Source: JB111 sp052093225 (lineage in GTDB: Bacteria > Actinomycetota > Actinomycetes > Actinomycetales > Actinomycetaceae). From it: a DNA stretch of 64,000 nt. A program made the position numbers and the translations under genes. Of the stretch, positions 37,672 to 45,787 are shown piece by piece (the stretch's first letter is position 1; every line of letters starts with the position of its first letter). The stretch is taken from positions 40,005 to 104,004 of the forward strand of contig JBQDDG010000003.1 in assembly GCA_052093225.1 (NCBI GenBank), written 5' to 3'. Below the pieces are notes generated by a model that saw nothing but the letters and a program-made list of their open reading frames with translations, searched no databases and had not been told where the DNA came from.

Positions 37672-38400
37672 GTGCACGATGCCCTGCTGATCATGGACCA
37701 CCTCGCGACCCTCGGGGCCGCCCCCGCGGTCACCGCCTACGCGCCAGACGGGCGCCTGGAGATCTCCGGCCGCGTGGCCCGCCAGTGGGCGAGCAAGATC
37801 GGCGGGCTCCTGCGCGACGAGCTGGACGCCGAACCGGGCGACGTGCTCGCCGTCGACCTCCCACCGTCCTGGCGGGCTCCAGTATGGACGCTCGGGGCCC
37901 TGGTCGTGGGGCTCGCCCCCCGCCTGCCCGAGGAGCCGGGGACCCGCCCCGACGGAACAGGGGCACTCCCCGACGGGCCGGGAGCCGCCGTCGGGGCCCC
38001 GCTCGCCACCGTCACGCACGAGCCCTCCGCAGCCGGCGTGGACGCCGGCAGCGTGCTCGCGCTCGCCGAGGCCTCGATGTCGATGCGCTGGACCGGCGAC
38101 CTCCCGCAGGGCGCGCTCGACGCCTCCTCCGAGACGCTCGCCCAGCCCGACGAGCTGATCCTCGCCCCGGAGCCCGCCGAGGACGACCCGGTCCTCCGTG
38201 CCGCCTCCGCCGCCCGGCAGGAGCTCGCGGCCGGCGCACGGACCGCGTTCGTGCCCACCGGCACCGCCGACGCCGTCACGTGGGTGCTGGCGTCCTGGCT
38301 CACCGGCGGGTCCGCGGTGCTGCTCCCCACCGGGACCTCCGAGGTGGAGGCGGCACGACTCGCCGATGCCGAACGGGCAGGCGTGCGCGCGGCACACTAG
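37672..38400 (+). CDS. TIGR03089 family protein
   Basis: 242-residue actinobacterial protein with a fold like the N-terminal part of AMP-binding acyl-CoA ligases (APAVTAYAPDGRLEISGRVARQWASKIGGLLRDEL...GDVLAVDLPPSWRAPVWTLGALVVG) but lacking the ATP-binding core. Function unknown. The stop is 4 bp before the rmlA ATG, so the two may be one transcript. Confidence 0.88.
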   Translation: MHDALLIMDHLATLGAAPAVTAYAPDGRLEISGRVARQWASKIGGLLRDELDAEPGDVLAVDLPPSWRAPVWTLGALVVGLAPRLPEEPGTRPDGTGALPDGPGAAVGAPLATVTHEPSAAGVDAGSVLALAEASMSMRWTGDLPQGALDASSETLAQPDELILAPEPAEDDPVLRAASAARQELAAGARTAFVPTGTADAVTWVLASWLTGGSAVLLPTGTSEVEAARLADAERAGVRAAH

Positions 38401-38404
38401 GGCG

Positions 38405-39274
38405 ATGCGCGGAATCATCCTGGCCGGCGGCGCCGGCACACGCCTGCACCCCATCACCATCGGCGTCAGCAAGCAGATGGTGCCGGTCTACGACAAGCCG
38501 ATGATCTACTACCCGCTGACCACGCTCATGCTGGCGGGGATCCAGGACATCCTCGTCGTCACGACCCCGCACGACCAGGCCCAGTTCCAGCGCCTGCTCG
38601 GGGACGGCTCGCAGTTCGGGATCAACCTCGACTACGTGGTGCAGGCGGAGCCGAACGGGCTCGCGCAGGCCTTCGTGCTCGGCGCCGACCACGTGGGCGC
38701 CGACCACGCGGCCCTGGTCCTCGGCGACAACATCTTCTACGGCCCCGGGATGGGCACGCGGCTCAGGCGCAACACCGAGGTCGACGGCGGGGCGGTGTTC
38801 GCGTACCACGTGGCCGACCCGACGGCGTACGGCGTCGTCGAGTTCGACGACGACCTGAGGGCGGTCTCCATCGAGGAGAAGCCGGCCGCGCCGCGCAGCT
38901 CGTACGCCGTGCCGGGCCTGTACTTCTACGACAACGACGTCGTCGAGATCGCGAAGAACCTCGAGCCGTCCGCGCGCGGCGAGTACGAGATCACCGACGT
39001 CAACCGGGCCTACCTCGAGGCCGGCCGCCTCTCGGTCGAGGTGCTGCCCCGCGGCACCGCGTGGCTGGACACCGGCACGTTCGACTCCCTCGCCGACGCG
39101 ACCGCCTTCGTGCGCACCGTCGAGGCACGTCAGGGGCTCAAGGTCGGCTGCCCCGAAGAGGTCGCCTGGCGCATGGGCTTCCTCACCGACGACGAGCTGC
39201 GCGAGCGCGCGGAGCCGTTGCGCAAGTCGGGCTACGGCGAGTACCTGCTCGGCATCCTCGCCCGCGGCCGCTGA
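38405..39274 (+). CDS. rmlA: Glucose-1-phosphate thymidylyltransferase RmlA
   Basis: 289 residues, the usual length. First step of dTDP-L-rhamnose synthesis: glucose-1-P + dTTP to dTDP-glucose. Signature MRGIILAGGAGTRLHP with SKQMVPVYDKPMIYYPL, then LVLGDNIFYG, EEKP and GEYEITDVNRAYLE, and the WLDTGTFDSLADA segment. The ATG at 38405 follows the previous stop by 4 bp. A strong hairpin lies 41 bp downstream. rmlC and rmlD are nearby; rmlB is not in the window. Confidence 0.97.
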   Translation: MRGIILAGGAGTRLHPITIGVSKQMVPVYDKPMIYYPLTTLMLAGIQDILVVTTPHDQAQFQRLLGDGSQFGINLDYVVQAEPNGLAQAFVLGADHVGADHAALVLGDNIFYGPGMGTRLRRNTEVDGGAVFAYHVADPTAYGVVEFDDDLRAVSIEEKPAAPRSSYAVPGLYFYDNDVVEIAKNLEPSARGEYEITDVNRAYLEAGRLSVEVLPRGTAWLDTGTFDSLADATAFVRTVEARQGLKVGCPEEVAWRMGFLTDDELRERAEPLRKSGYGEYLLGILARGR

Positions 39275-39314
39275 GCCGGACCGGACCCCACGGGGCCCGA
39301 GGCCGTGAGCGTGC

Positions 39315-39339
39315 CCGGGTGCCGGGATCCGGCGCCCGG
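39315..39339 (+). terminator. Terminator of rmlA
   Basis: 11-bp stem (one G-U) with loop GAT: CCGGGTGCCGG/CCGGCGCCCGG. No U-tract. Confidence 0.65.
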
Positions 39340-39448
39340 CGCGACGCCGCCGCGAGCGCCCCGCCCGGCTCCGTCCCGGGCGCGACACGCAGAAGTCTCT
39401 CTCGCCCTTGTCATCTCCTTCTCATGACGAGGTGATGGACTGTCGTTC

Positions 39449-40423
39449 ATGACGAGGACACCCGCTGGTCGCTTCGAGGCCACGCCCGGGCGGGCGGACG
39501 CCACGGTCTCCGTGGCCGGCGTCGGCGGTGCCCTCGTCGATGCGGGCACGGCCGGGGGGCCGGGCCCGACGGCGGGCACCGCGTCGTCGCCCGCCCCTTC
39601 CCCTGCCGATCGTCCCCGGGCTGCCGACCCGGCACCGTGGTCCGCCGCCACGCCGGCGGCGCCGGCTGCCCCAGCTGCCCACCCGGGCGACGCCGCGAAC
39701 GCTGATCGCGCTGCGCTGACGGCGCTGCCGTGGCGGCGGGTCCTCCTCGTGACGACCCTGATCTCGGTGCTCGTCAGCGCCGCGAGCTACCTCCCCACGA
39801 AGTGGACCGGCGGCGGCCTCTTCGCGGGCGGCGGCGAGTGGCACCACATCTTCGACGTCGGGTCGGAGCAGTCCGTCCCCACGGCGTGGTCGACCATGCT
39901 CATGGCCGGCACGGCCGTCCTGTGCGGGCTCTGCGCGTGGCTCTCCTGGCGCCAGCGCGTCCCGGGGTGGCCCTGGACCCTGCTGGCCGTCGGCCTCGGC
40001 GCCTTCGCGATCGACGAGGCGGCGACCCTGCACGAACGCCTGCCGCTCGTCGTCGAGCGCCTCGGCCTCGAGCCGTCCCTCGGCTACGCCTGGCTGCTCA
40101 TCGGCATCCCGCTCGCGCTGGCGGTCATCGGCGTCGTCGCGCTGTGCGCCGTGCGGCTGCCCCGCACCGCGCGGTGGCTCGTCGTCGCGGGCGTCCTCAC
40201 GTTCTTCCTCGGGGCGATCGTCGTCGAGGGCGTCACCGGAGAGATCCAGTCCGGGTCGCCGGACACCTATGCCGTCTGGTTCTCCGAGCTCATCCACGCC
40301 GAGGAGCTGCTCGAGCTGATCGGCATCGGCATCGCCGCCTGCGCACCGCTCAGTGCGCTGCGTGTCTCGCCACGCGACACGTCCGCGGCGACCGACCTGC
40401 ACCTCGCCGTCGCGACGCGCTGA
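39449..40423 (+). CDS. Six-TM membrane protein of unknown function
   Basis: 324 residues. An Ala/Pro-rich cytoplasmic N-terminus (1-85) is followed by six predicted membrane segments (near 95, 155, 180, 215, 245 and 290). The membrane part is rich in conserved-looking ionisable residues: GGGEWHHIFD after TM1, FAIDEAATLHERL at TM3, VVEGVTGEI after TM5 and ELIHAEELLELIG entering TM6. This Glu/His pattern suggests a metal site, but I do not recognise the family. The ATG follows a direct repeat CATGACGAGG that occurs twice (39423 and 39448). Confidence 0.75.
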   Translation: MTRTPAGRFEATPGRADATVSVAGVGGALVDAGTAGGPGPTAGTASSPAPSPADRPRAADPAPWSAATPAAPAAPAAHPGDAANADRAALTALPWRRVLLVTTLISVLVSAASYLPTKWTGGGLFAGGGEWHHIFDVGSEQSVPTAWSTMLMAGTAVLCGLCAWLSWRQRVPGWPWTLLAVGLGAFAIDEAATLHERLPLVVERLGLEPSLGYAWLLIGIPLALAVIGVVALCAVRLPRTARWLVVAGVLTFFLGAIVVEGVTGEIQSGSPDTYAVWFSELIHAEELLELIGIGIAACAPLSALRVSPRDTSAATDLHLAVATR

Positions 40424-40474
40424 ACACGGCGCACCGAGGACCGCGGGCTGACGACCACGCGCACTCGGCGCGCG

Positions 40475-40924
40475 TCACTCGTCGCGCGTCGTCAGCCTCA
40501 CGTCCAGCCGGCCCGGATAGTCCTCGTACCAGCTCGCCGCGTCGACGCTGCACCGCAGCCGCACGGTGGACCCCTTGACCTCGAGCTCCGCCGGGTGACG
40601 CGGGTGGGCGCCGCACGGCGGGACCGCACGCCCCCACATCGCGCCCTCGTCCAGACCGTTCTGGATACCGTCGAACAGGTTCCTCGCGCCGTGGGCGACG
40701 TCGTCGCCCATCATGACGTACCCGCCGGCCTCCTCCTCGACGCCGTCCGACGTCGTCATCCGCAACGACACCCGCATGGAATGCTCATCCCTCAGTCGTG
40801 CCAGGTCCGTCGAAGGGGCCTGGGCGACTCGGACGCGCACGCCGACCGACCGGAAGACCCAGGACAGGCAGTCCTCGAGCAAGGCCTGCGCCTCTGGCAT
40901 CAGCACCGGCGCTGCCGAAGACAC
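40475..40924 (-). CDS. Hypothetical protein downstream of rmlD
   Basis: 149 residues, soluble, no recognised domain. Contains LARLRDEHSMRVSLRMTTSDG, GARNLFDGIQNGLDEGAMWGRAVPPCGAHPRHPAELEVKGSTVRLRCSV: mixed alpha/beta with a His/Cys-containing middle that could bind metal. The GTG at 40924 begins 3 bp after the rmlD stop, so it is probably co-transcribed with rmlD. Similar DUF-type proteins occur as orphan actinobacterial genes; no function can be assigned. Confidence 0.65.
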   Translation of the reverse strand: MSSAAPVLMPEAQALLEDCLSWVFRSVGVRVRVAQAPSTDLARLRDEHSMRVSLRMTTSDGVEEEAGGYVMMGDDVAHGARNLFDGIQNGLDEGAMWGRAVPPCGAHPRHPAELEVKGSTVRLRCSVDAASWYEDYPGRLDVRLTTRDE

Positions 40925-40927
40925 CGC

Positions 40928-41776
40928 CTACGCCCCGAGCACCTCGGGCGCGGCCGCCCGCCAGCGCTCGGCCCAGTCGCCGATGGGCTCGACGCCGGCC
41001 GCCCGCACCGACCCGTGCCCGAGGACGGAGTACGCAGGGCGCGGCGCCTTCGCGGGGAACGCGTCCGCCGTCGTCTCCCCCACCATCGCCGGGTCCTTGC
41101 CGAGCGTCTCGACGATGAGGCGGGTGAAGCCGTGCCAGCTCGTCGACCCCGAGCTCGTGCCGTGGTACGTCCCGGGCGCGGCGTCGGCCTCGACGAGCCG
41201 GACCAGGAGGTCGGCGAGGTCCCGGGTCCAGGTGGGCTGACCGACCTGGTCGGTGACGACGGCGAGGGAGTCCCGCTCGCGGGCGAGCCGCGCCATCGTC
41301 CGCGGGAAGCACCTGCCCCGCGCGCCGTAGAGCCACGCGGTGCGCACGATCAGCGCCCGGGGGTCCTCCGCGCGCACCGCCCACTCGCCGGCGGCCTTCG
41401 TGCGGCCGTAGGCGGAGGCCGGTGCGACCGGGGCGTCCGCGGGGTAGGGCTCGCTCGCGACGCCGTCGAACACGTAGTCGGTGGAGACGTGCACGGTGCG
41501 GGCGCCGGCCGCGGCCGCGGCGCGGGCCACGAGCTGGGGGCCCACCGCGTTGAGCCGGAACGCCGCGGGCTCCTCGTCCTCGGCGTCGTCGACGGCGGTC
41601 CAGGCGGCGCAGTTGACGACGACGTCGACCCCCGTGACCAGCCGGGCCACCTCGCCGACGTCGGTGACGTCCAGGTCGGCGCGCCCCATCGCCACCACGT
41701 CCTCGCCCTTGCCGTGCAGGAGCTCGACGAGGTCCTGGCCGAGCATCCCGCCGGCCCCGGTGACCATCCAGCGCAC
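40928..41776 (-). CDS. rmlD: dTDP-4-dehydrorhamnose reductase RmlD
   Basis: 282-residue short-chain dehydrogenase for the last step of dTDP-L-rhamnose synthesis. NAD(P)-binding MVTGAGGMLGQDL, DLDVTD, NCAAWTAVDDAE, VSTDYVFDG and the YGRTKAAGE catalytic Tyr-Lys pair, then WLYG and YHGTSSGSTSWHGF. The GTG at 41776 has GAGGAGG 6 nt upstream. Divergent from rmlC across a palindromic promoter region. Confidence 0.95.
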   Translation of the reverse strand: MRWMVTGAGGMLGQDLVELLHGKGEDVVAMGRADLDVTDVGEVARLVTGVDVVVNCAAWTAVDDAEDEEPAAFRLNAVGPQLVARAAAAAGARTVHVSTDYVFDGVASEPYPADAPVAPASAYGRTKAAGEWAVRAEDPRALIVRTAWLYGARGRCFPRTMARLARERDSLAVVTDQVGQPTWTRDLADLLVRLVEADAAPGTYHGTSSGSTSWHGFTRLIVETLGKDPAMVGETTADAFPAKAPRPAYSVLGHGSVRAAGVEPIGDWAERWRAAAPEVLGA

Positions 41777-41815
41777 GTGTGCCTCCTCGGGCCCGCCCGG
41801 CACCTCCGGGCCTCG

Positions 41816-41862
41816 CCCGGGGTCAAGGCTAGTAGGGGCGCCGCCGCTAGGCTGACCCCGGG
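41816..41862. promoter_or_regulatory. Bidirectional rmlD/rmlC promoter with inverted repeat
   Basis: A perfect 10-bp inverted repeat (CCCGGGGTCA at 41816-41825 and its complement at 41853-41862) with inner CTAG copies frames two outward -10 boxes, TAGCCT on the minus strand (41831-41826) and TAGGCT on the plus strand (41848-41853), 16 bp apart. One regulator binding here could control both genes. -35 elements are weak. Confidence 0.5.
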
Positions 41863-41969
41863 CCGGCCGGCAGCAGGCGGGCACGGTCCACGACGGCCGG
41901 CGGGCACACCGCCGCGGCCCTCGCGCGCACCCCACGACGACGCGCACCCCACGACGAAAGGACGACGCG

Positions 41970-42584
41970 ATGGAGATCCGCGAGCTGACGATCGGCGGCG
42001 CGTTCGAGATCACGCCCAAGCAGTTCACCGACCCCCGCGGCGTCTTCTTCGAGGCCTACCGGGGCGACGCGTTCGAGGAGGCCGTCGGGCACCGTCTCGA
42101 GCTCAACCAGACGAACAGCTCGGTCTCCGCCGCGGGCGTCCTGCGCGGGATCCACTTCGCCCAGCTCCCGCCCTCGCAGGCCAAGTACGTGTGGTGCCCG
42201 CGCGGGGCGCTGCTGGACGTCGTCGTCGACCTCCGGGTCGGTTCGCCCACGTACGGGCAGTGGGACTCGGTGCTGCTCGACGACGTCGACCGGCGCGCGA
42301 TCTACGTGGGCGAGGGCCTCGGCCACGCCTTCTGCTCGCTCGAGGACGGCTCGACGGCGGTCTACATGTGCTCCACCCAGTACGCGCCGGGGCGCGAGCA
42401 CGGCATCCACCCGTTCGACCCGGAGATCGGGATCGACTGGCCCACGACCGACCGCGCGGGCCGCCCGCTCGAGCTCCTCCTCTCGGACAAGGACTCGGCG
42501 GCGCCGAGCCTCGCCGAGGTCGCCGAGCAGGGGCTGCTCCCGACGGCGCAGGAGGCCGCCGACTTCTACGCGAGCCTGAGGTGA
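41970..42584 (+). CDS. rmlC: dTDP-4-dehydrorhamnose 3,5-epimerase RmlC
   Basis: 204-residue cupin. Active-site His62 (GVLRGIHFAQ) and Lys72 (QAKYVWCPRG), GEGLGHAFCSLEDGS and TTDRAGRP: family hallmarks. Acts between RmlB and RmlD. ATG at 41970 with GAAAGGA 7 nt upstream, preceded by a 14-bp direct repeat (CGCACCCCACGACG twice). Overlaps the GT2 by GTGA. Confidence 0.96.
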   Translation: MEIRELTIGGAFEITPKQFTDPRGVFFEAYRGDAFEEAVGHRLELNQTNSSVSAAGVLRGIHFAQLPPSQAKYVWCPRGALLDVVVDLRVGSPTYGQWDSVLLDDVDRRAIYVGEGLGHAFCSLEDGSTAVYMCSTQYAPGREHGIHPFDPEIGIDWPTTDRAGRPLELLLSDKDSAAPSLAEVAEQGLLPTAQEAADFYASLR

Positions 42585-43537
42585 ACCGGCGGGCAGGCGC
42601 CCGGCCCGGCAGGCACGCGGCGGAGGGAGCCGGCACCGTCGTCGGCGCCGTCGTCGTCACCTACTCCCCCGACCTCGAGCGGCTCGACCCCCTGCTGGGC
42701 GCGCTCGCGGCGCAGTGCGCGGGGGTCGTCGTCGTCGACAACGGCCCGGGCGGGCCGGAGCTCGAGGCGGCCTGCGAGCGCGCGGGGGCCGAGCTCGTCG
42801 CCCTCGGGGAGAACACCGGCATCGCCCACGCGCAGAACGTCGGGATCGAGCGGGCCGTCGCCGCCGGCGCGACCCACGTGCTGCTCAGCGACCAGGACTC
42901 CCTGCCCGCGCCGGACATGGTGGCCGAGCTGCTGAGCGGCCTCGAGCGCGGGCGGGAGCAGGGCCTCGGACCGGTCGGCGCGGTCGGACCGGTGGCCGGT
43001 GACGTGCGGTCGGAGTCCGAGGAGCTCGTCTACGTGGCGCGCCGCTGGGGTCCGCGGCGCGCGCTGCCGGCCGACGTCGACGCCGACGGCCTGGTCGACG
43101 CCGCCTTCCTCATCGCGTCCGGCTGCCTCGTCCCGGCCGACGTCCTTTCGCGGGTCGGGACGATGAACGCGGAGTGGTTCATCGACCACGTCGACCTCGA
43201 GTGGGGCCTGCGCGCGCGGCGGGCGGGCTACCGGCTCCTCGCCGTCACCTCCGCGCGGCTCGACCACTCCCTCGGCGACAGCCTCGTCAAGCTGCCGGGG
43301 CGTGCCCAGGAGGTGCACGTCCACTCGGCGTTCCGCACGTACTTCCTCGCCCGCAACACGGTGCTCCTGCTGCGCTCGGGGCTCCTGCCGCCGGCGTGGG
43401 CGGTCGGCTACGTCGTGTGGCTCGGCAAGTACGTCGCCTTCAATTCACTTCTTGTTCCTGGCCGGATCGACCGCGCCCGGAGGATGATGCTCGGAGTGGT
43501 CGACGGCATCGTCGGTCGCACCGGTCCCGCTCGCTGA
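42581..43537 (+). CDS. GT2 glycosyltransferase, rhamnosyltransferase-like
   Basis: 318-residue GT-A enzyme: AVVVTYSPDLERLDPLLGALAAQ, VVVDNGPGG, NTGIAHAQNVGIERA, and the DxD-type LLSDQDSLPAPDMV, then FIDHVDLEWGLRARRAGYR and a C-terminal helix anchoring at the membrane. The SDQDS motif and overlap with rmlC point to transfer of L-rhamnose (TIGR01556-like); acceptor unknown. GTG start at 42581. Confidence 0.9.
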   Translation: MNRRAGARPGRHAAEGAGTVVGAVVVTYSPDLERLDPLLGALAAQCAGVVVVDNGPGGPELEAACERAGAELVALGENTGIAHAQNVGIERAVAAGATHVLLSDQDSLPAPDMVAELLSGLERGREQGLGPVGAVGPVAGDVRSESEELVYVARRWGPRRALPADVDADGLVDAAFLIASGCLVPADVLSRVGTMNAEWFIDHVDLEWGLRARRAGYRLLAVTSARLDHSLGDSLVKLPGRAQEVHVHSAFRTYFLARNTVLLLRSGLLPPAWAVGYVVWLGKYVAFNSLLVPGRIDRARRMMLGVVDGIVGRTGPAR

Positions 43538-43547
43538 GGAGCCCTCG

Positions 43548-45634
43548 ATGTCCTTCCCCCGTCCGCGCCTCGCCACCCTCTGGCTGGCGCTCGCCACCGC
43601 CGTCGGCGCCCTGGTCGCGCCGGCCGCCGCCGCGGCCCCGCTCGCGCCGGTCGGCACCGACTCCCCCGACGGCGTCGGCTCACCCGACGGACCGGCGGCG
43701 CCCGACGGCGTCGGCTCGCCTGACGGGATCGAAGAACCGGACGCGGGCGCCCTGCCCGACGCGTCGATCGACGCCACGACGACCGCGGTCGAGGCCTACC
43801 CGCGGCCCGCCGACGGCGTCTGGGAGATCGAGGGGCACGGCTGGGGCCACGGCATCGGGATGTCCCAGTGGGGCGCGCAGGGCGCCGCCCTCCAGGGGGT
43901 CTCCAGCTCCTCGATCCTCGTCTTCTACTACCCGGGCACGCGGCAGGCGGACATCGGGAACCCGATGGTGCGGATCCGGCTCGTCGCCCTGTCCGGCCGG
44001 ACCTCGGTCACCGCGTGGGCACCGGCCGGCCAGACGCTGCGCGCCACCGCGAACGGCACCAGCCTGGGCGCGCCGGCGGGCGGACGGCTCACGGTCACCC
44101 GCACCTCGGCAGGCTTCCGGCTCGAGCACCGCACCACGCCTGGCGGCGCCGTCGGCTGGTCCACGACCACCACCGCGCCGGTCACCCTCGCGACGAACGA
44201 CGGCGTCGTCGTCGGCACCTCGGTCACGGGCGGCGGCACCTGGTACCGCGGCGAGGCCGCCGTGCAGCCCACCTCGGGCACGCTCGACGTCGTCAACCAC
44301 GTGCGCATGGAGGACTACCTGCGCTCGGTGGTGCCCAGGGAGTCGCCGGCGTCGTGGCACTACGCGGCCCTCGAGGCGCAGTCCGTGGCCGCGCGCACGT
44401 ACGGCCGCCACGAGATGCGCACCGGCGGCACCTACGACCTGTGCGACACCACCTCCTGCCAGGTCTACGCGGGCCGCGCCGCCGTCTCGGCCTCGGGCGG
44501 GATCAGCGGCTACGAGCACCCGCGCACGGACACGGCGATCTCCTCGACGAACGGCCGGATCCTCGAGGGCCGGGCGGCCGACGGCACCTGGTCCCCGGCG
44601 TTCACCCAGTTCTCCTCGTCGAACGGGGGCTGGTCCGTCGCGGGCTCGCGCCCCTACCTCGTGGCGCAGGCCGACCCGTGGTCCGGCACCGCGCCGGGCG
44701 ACCCGGTGACCAGCTGGTCGACAGATCGGAAGAGCACACGTCTGAACTCCAGTCANNNNNNNNNNGCTGCCCGGCCGGCGGCCAGGTGGAGAACCTGCTC
44801 GTCACCTCCCGAGACGGGCGCGGGGACCTCGGCGGCCGCATCACCGGCCTGCAGCTGGACTGCACCACCGGCACCGTGGACGTCAGCACGGAGTTCTCCC
44901 GCCGCCTCGGCATGCGGTCGAGCTGGTGGCGCCCCCTGCCGCCGGAGTACTCCTCGGTGTTCTTCCTCAACGACTCCTGGACCGCGTGGGCGAACCACGA
45001 GGTGCCGCTCGGCGGGGAGACGTCCGAGCCGCTGGCGGGCGACTGGGACGGGAACGGGACCGACACCGCCGGCGTGCGCGACGGCAACCGGCTCACCCTC
45101 GCGCAGGACCACACCGGCACGCGTACCACGCAGCTCGACTACGGCCGGGCCGGCGACGTCCTGCTCGTGGGCGACTGGGACGGCGACGGCTCGGACAGCT
45201 TCGGCGTGCGACGGGGCTTCACGTTCCTCCTGCGCGACGCCCTGTCCACCGGCGTCGCGGACACCGTCCTCGACTACGGGCGCGCCGGCGACGAGGTGTT
45301 CGTCGGCGACTGGGACGGCGACGGCGTCGACACCCTCACGGTGCGCCGCGGCAACACGTTCTACGTGGCGAACTCGCTCACGTCGGGCTGGGCGGATGCG
45401 GAGATCACCTACGGGCGCGCCGGCGACATCGTGCTGGTGGGCGACTGGGACGGCGACGGCGTCGACACGCTCGCGGTCCGCCGCGGGAACACCTACCTGG
45501 TGCGCAACGAGCTGACCTCGGGCGACGCCGACATCGAGCTCGACTACGGGCGGGCGACCGACGCCGTGGTCGTGGGCGACTGGGACGGCGACGCGGAGGA
45601 CACGCTCGGCGTCCACCGCGTCGAGGTCCGGTAG
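43548..45634 (+). CDS. SpoIID/LytB-domain secreted protein with five Asp-rich repeats (interrupted by adapter and gap)
   Basis: Signal peptide (1-30, ending AAAAAP), Pro/Gly/Asp linker, GHGWGHGIGMSQWGAQG and the SpoIID core EDYLRSVVPRESPASWHYAALEAQSVAARTYGR, which stimulates wall hydrolases in sporulators. The C-terminal part has five repeats of about 45 residues, each with GDWDGDGxDTxxVRRGN, like calcium-binding DxDxDG loops. The two halves are in different frames only because adapter-like DNA (44723-44755) and ten Ns (44756-44765) were inserted; up to 44722 reads in frame from 43548, and the rest in the frame ending at 45634. Not a true pseudogene. Confidence 0.85.
44723..44755 (+). other. 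Illumina adapter sequence in the assembly
   Basis: 33 bases starting AGATCGGAAGAGC and ending AGTCA match the Illumina TruSeq Read-1 adapter exactly by eye. It joins gene sequence directly and is followed by Ns; an assembly artefact. Confidence 0.95.
44756..44765. other. Assembly gap, ten Ns
   Basis: Ten N characters directly after the adapter; the true missing length is unknown. Confidence 0.99.
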
Positions 45635-45658
45635 TTCCACCGCGTGCAGGTCCGGTAG
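45612..45658 (+). repeat. ~23-bp duplication over the SpoIID stop
   Basis: CCACCGCGTCGAGGTCCGGTAG and a near copy just after the stop (CCACCGCGTGCAGGTCCGGTAG). A second stop in the copy suggests local duplication. Confidence 0.6.
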
Positions 45659-45710
45659 CCGGCCTCCCTCGCCGGTAGACGCGCTCTGCGCCCCGCGGTC
45701 ATATCGAGAT

Positions 45711-45767
45711 CGTGCTGTACCTGTCGAGGACGTGCTTCGCAGGCACGTCCTCGACAGCTACGGCACG
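45711..45767. terminator. Strong bidirectional terminator
   Basis: Core perfect 15-bp stem CTGTCGAGGACGTGC (45721-45735) and complement (45743-45757) with loop TTCGCAG. It extends outward by ten more positions with one mismatch and one G-U, giving a ~25-bp stem. Lies between convergent genes, so serves both strands. Confidence 0.8.
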
Positions 45768-45787
45768 TTCTCGGCAGCGTGGGCGGC

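Noticed and set aside
33681..38504. A 1607-codon open frame on the plus strand
   Set aside because: Antisense to the large glycosyltransferase and whiB, both supported by clear motifs.
43548..45634. SpoIID gene as a true frameshifted pseudogene
   Set aside because: The frame change coincides exactly with adapter sequence and Ns; both flanks keep intact domain sequence.
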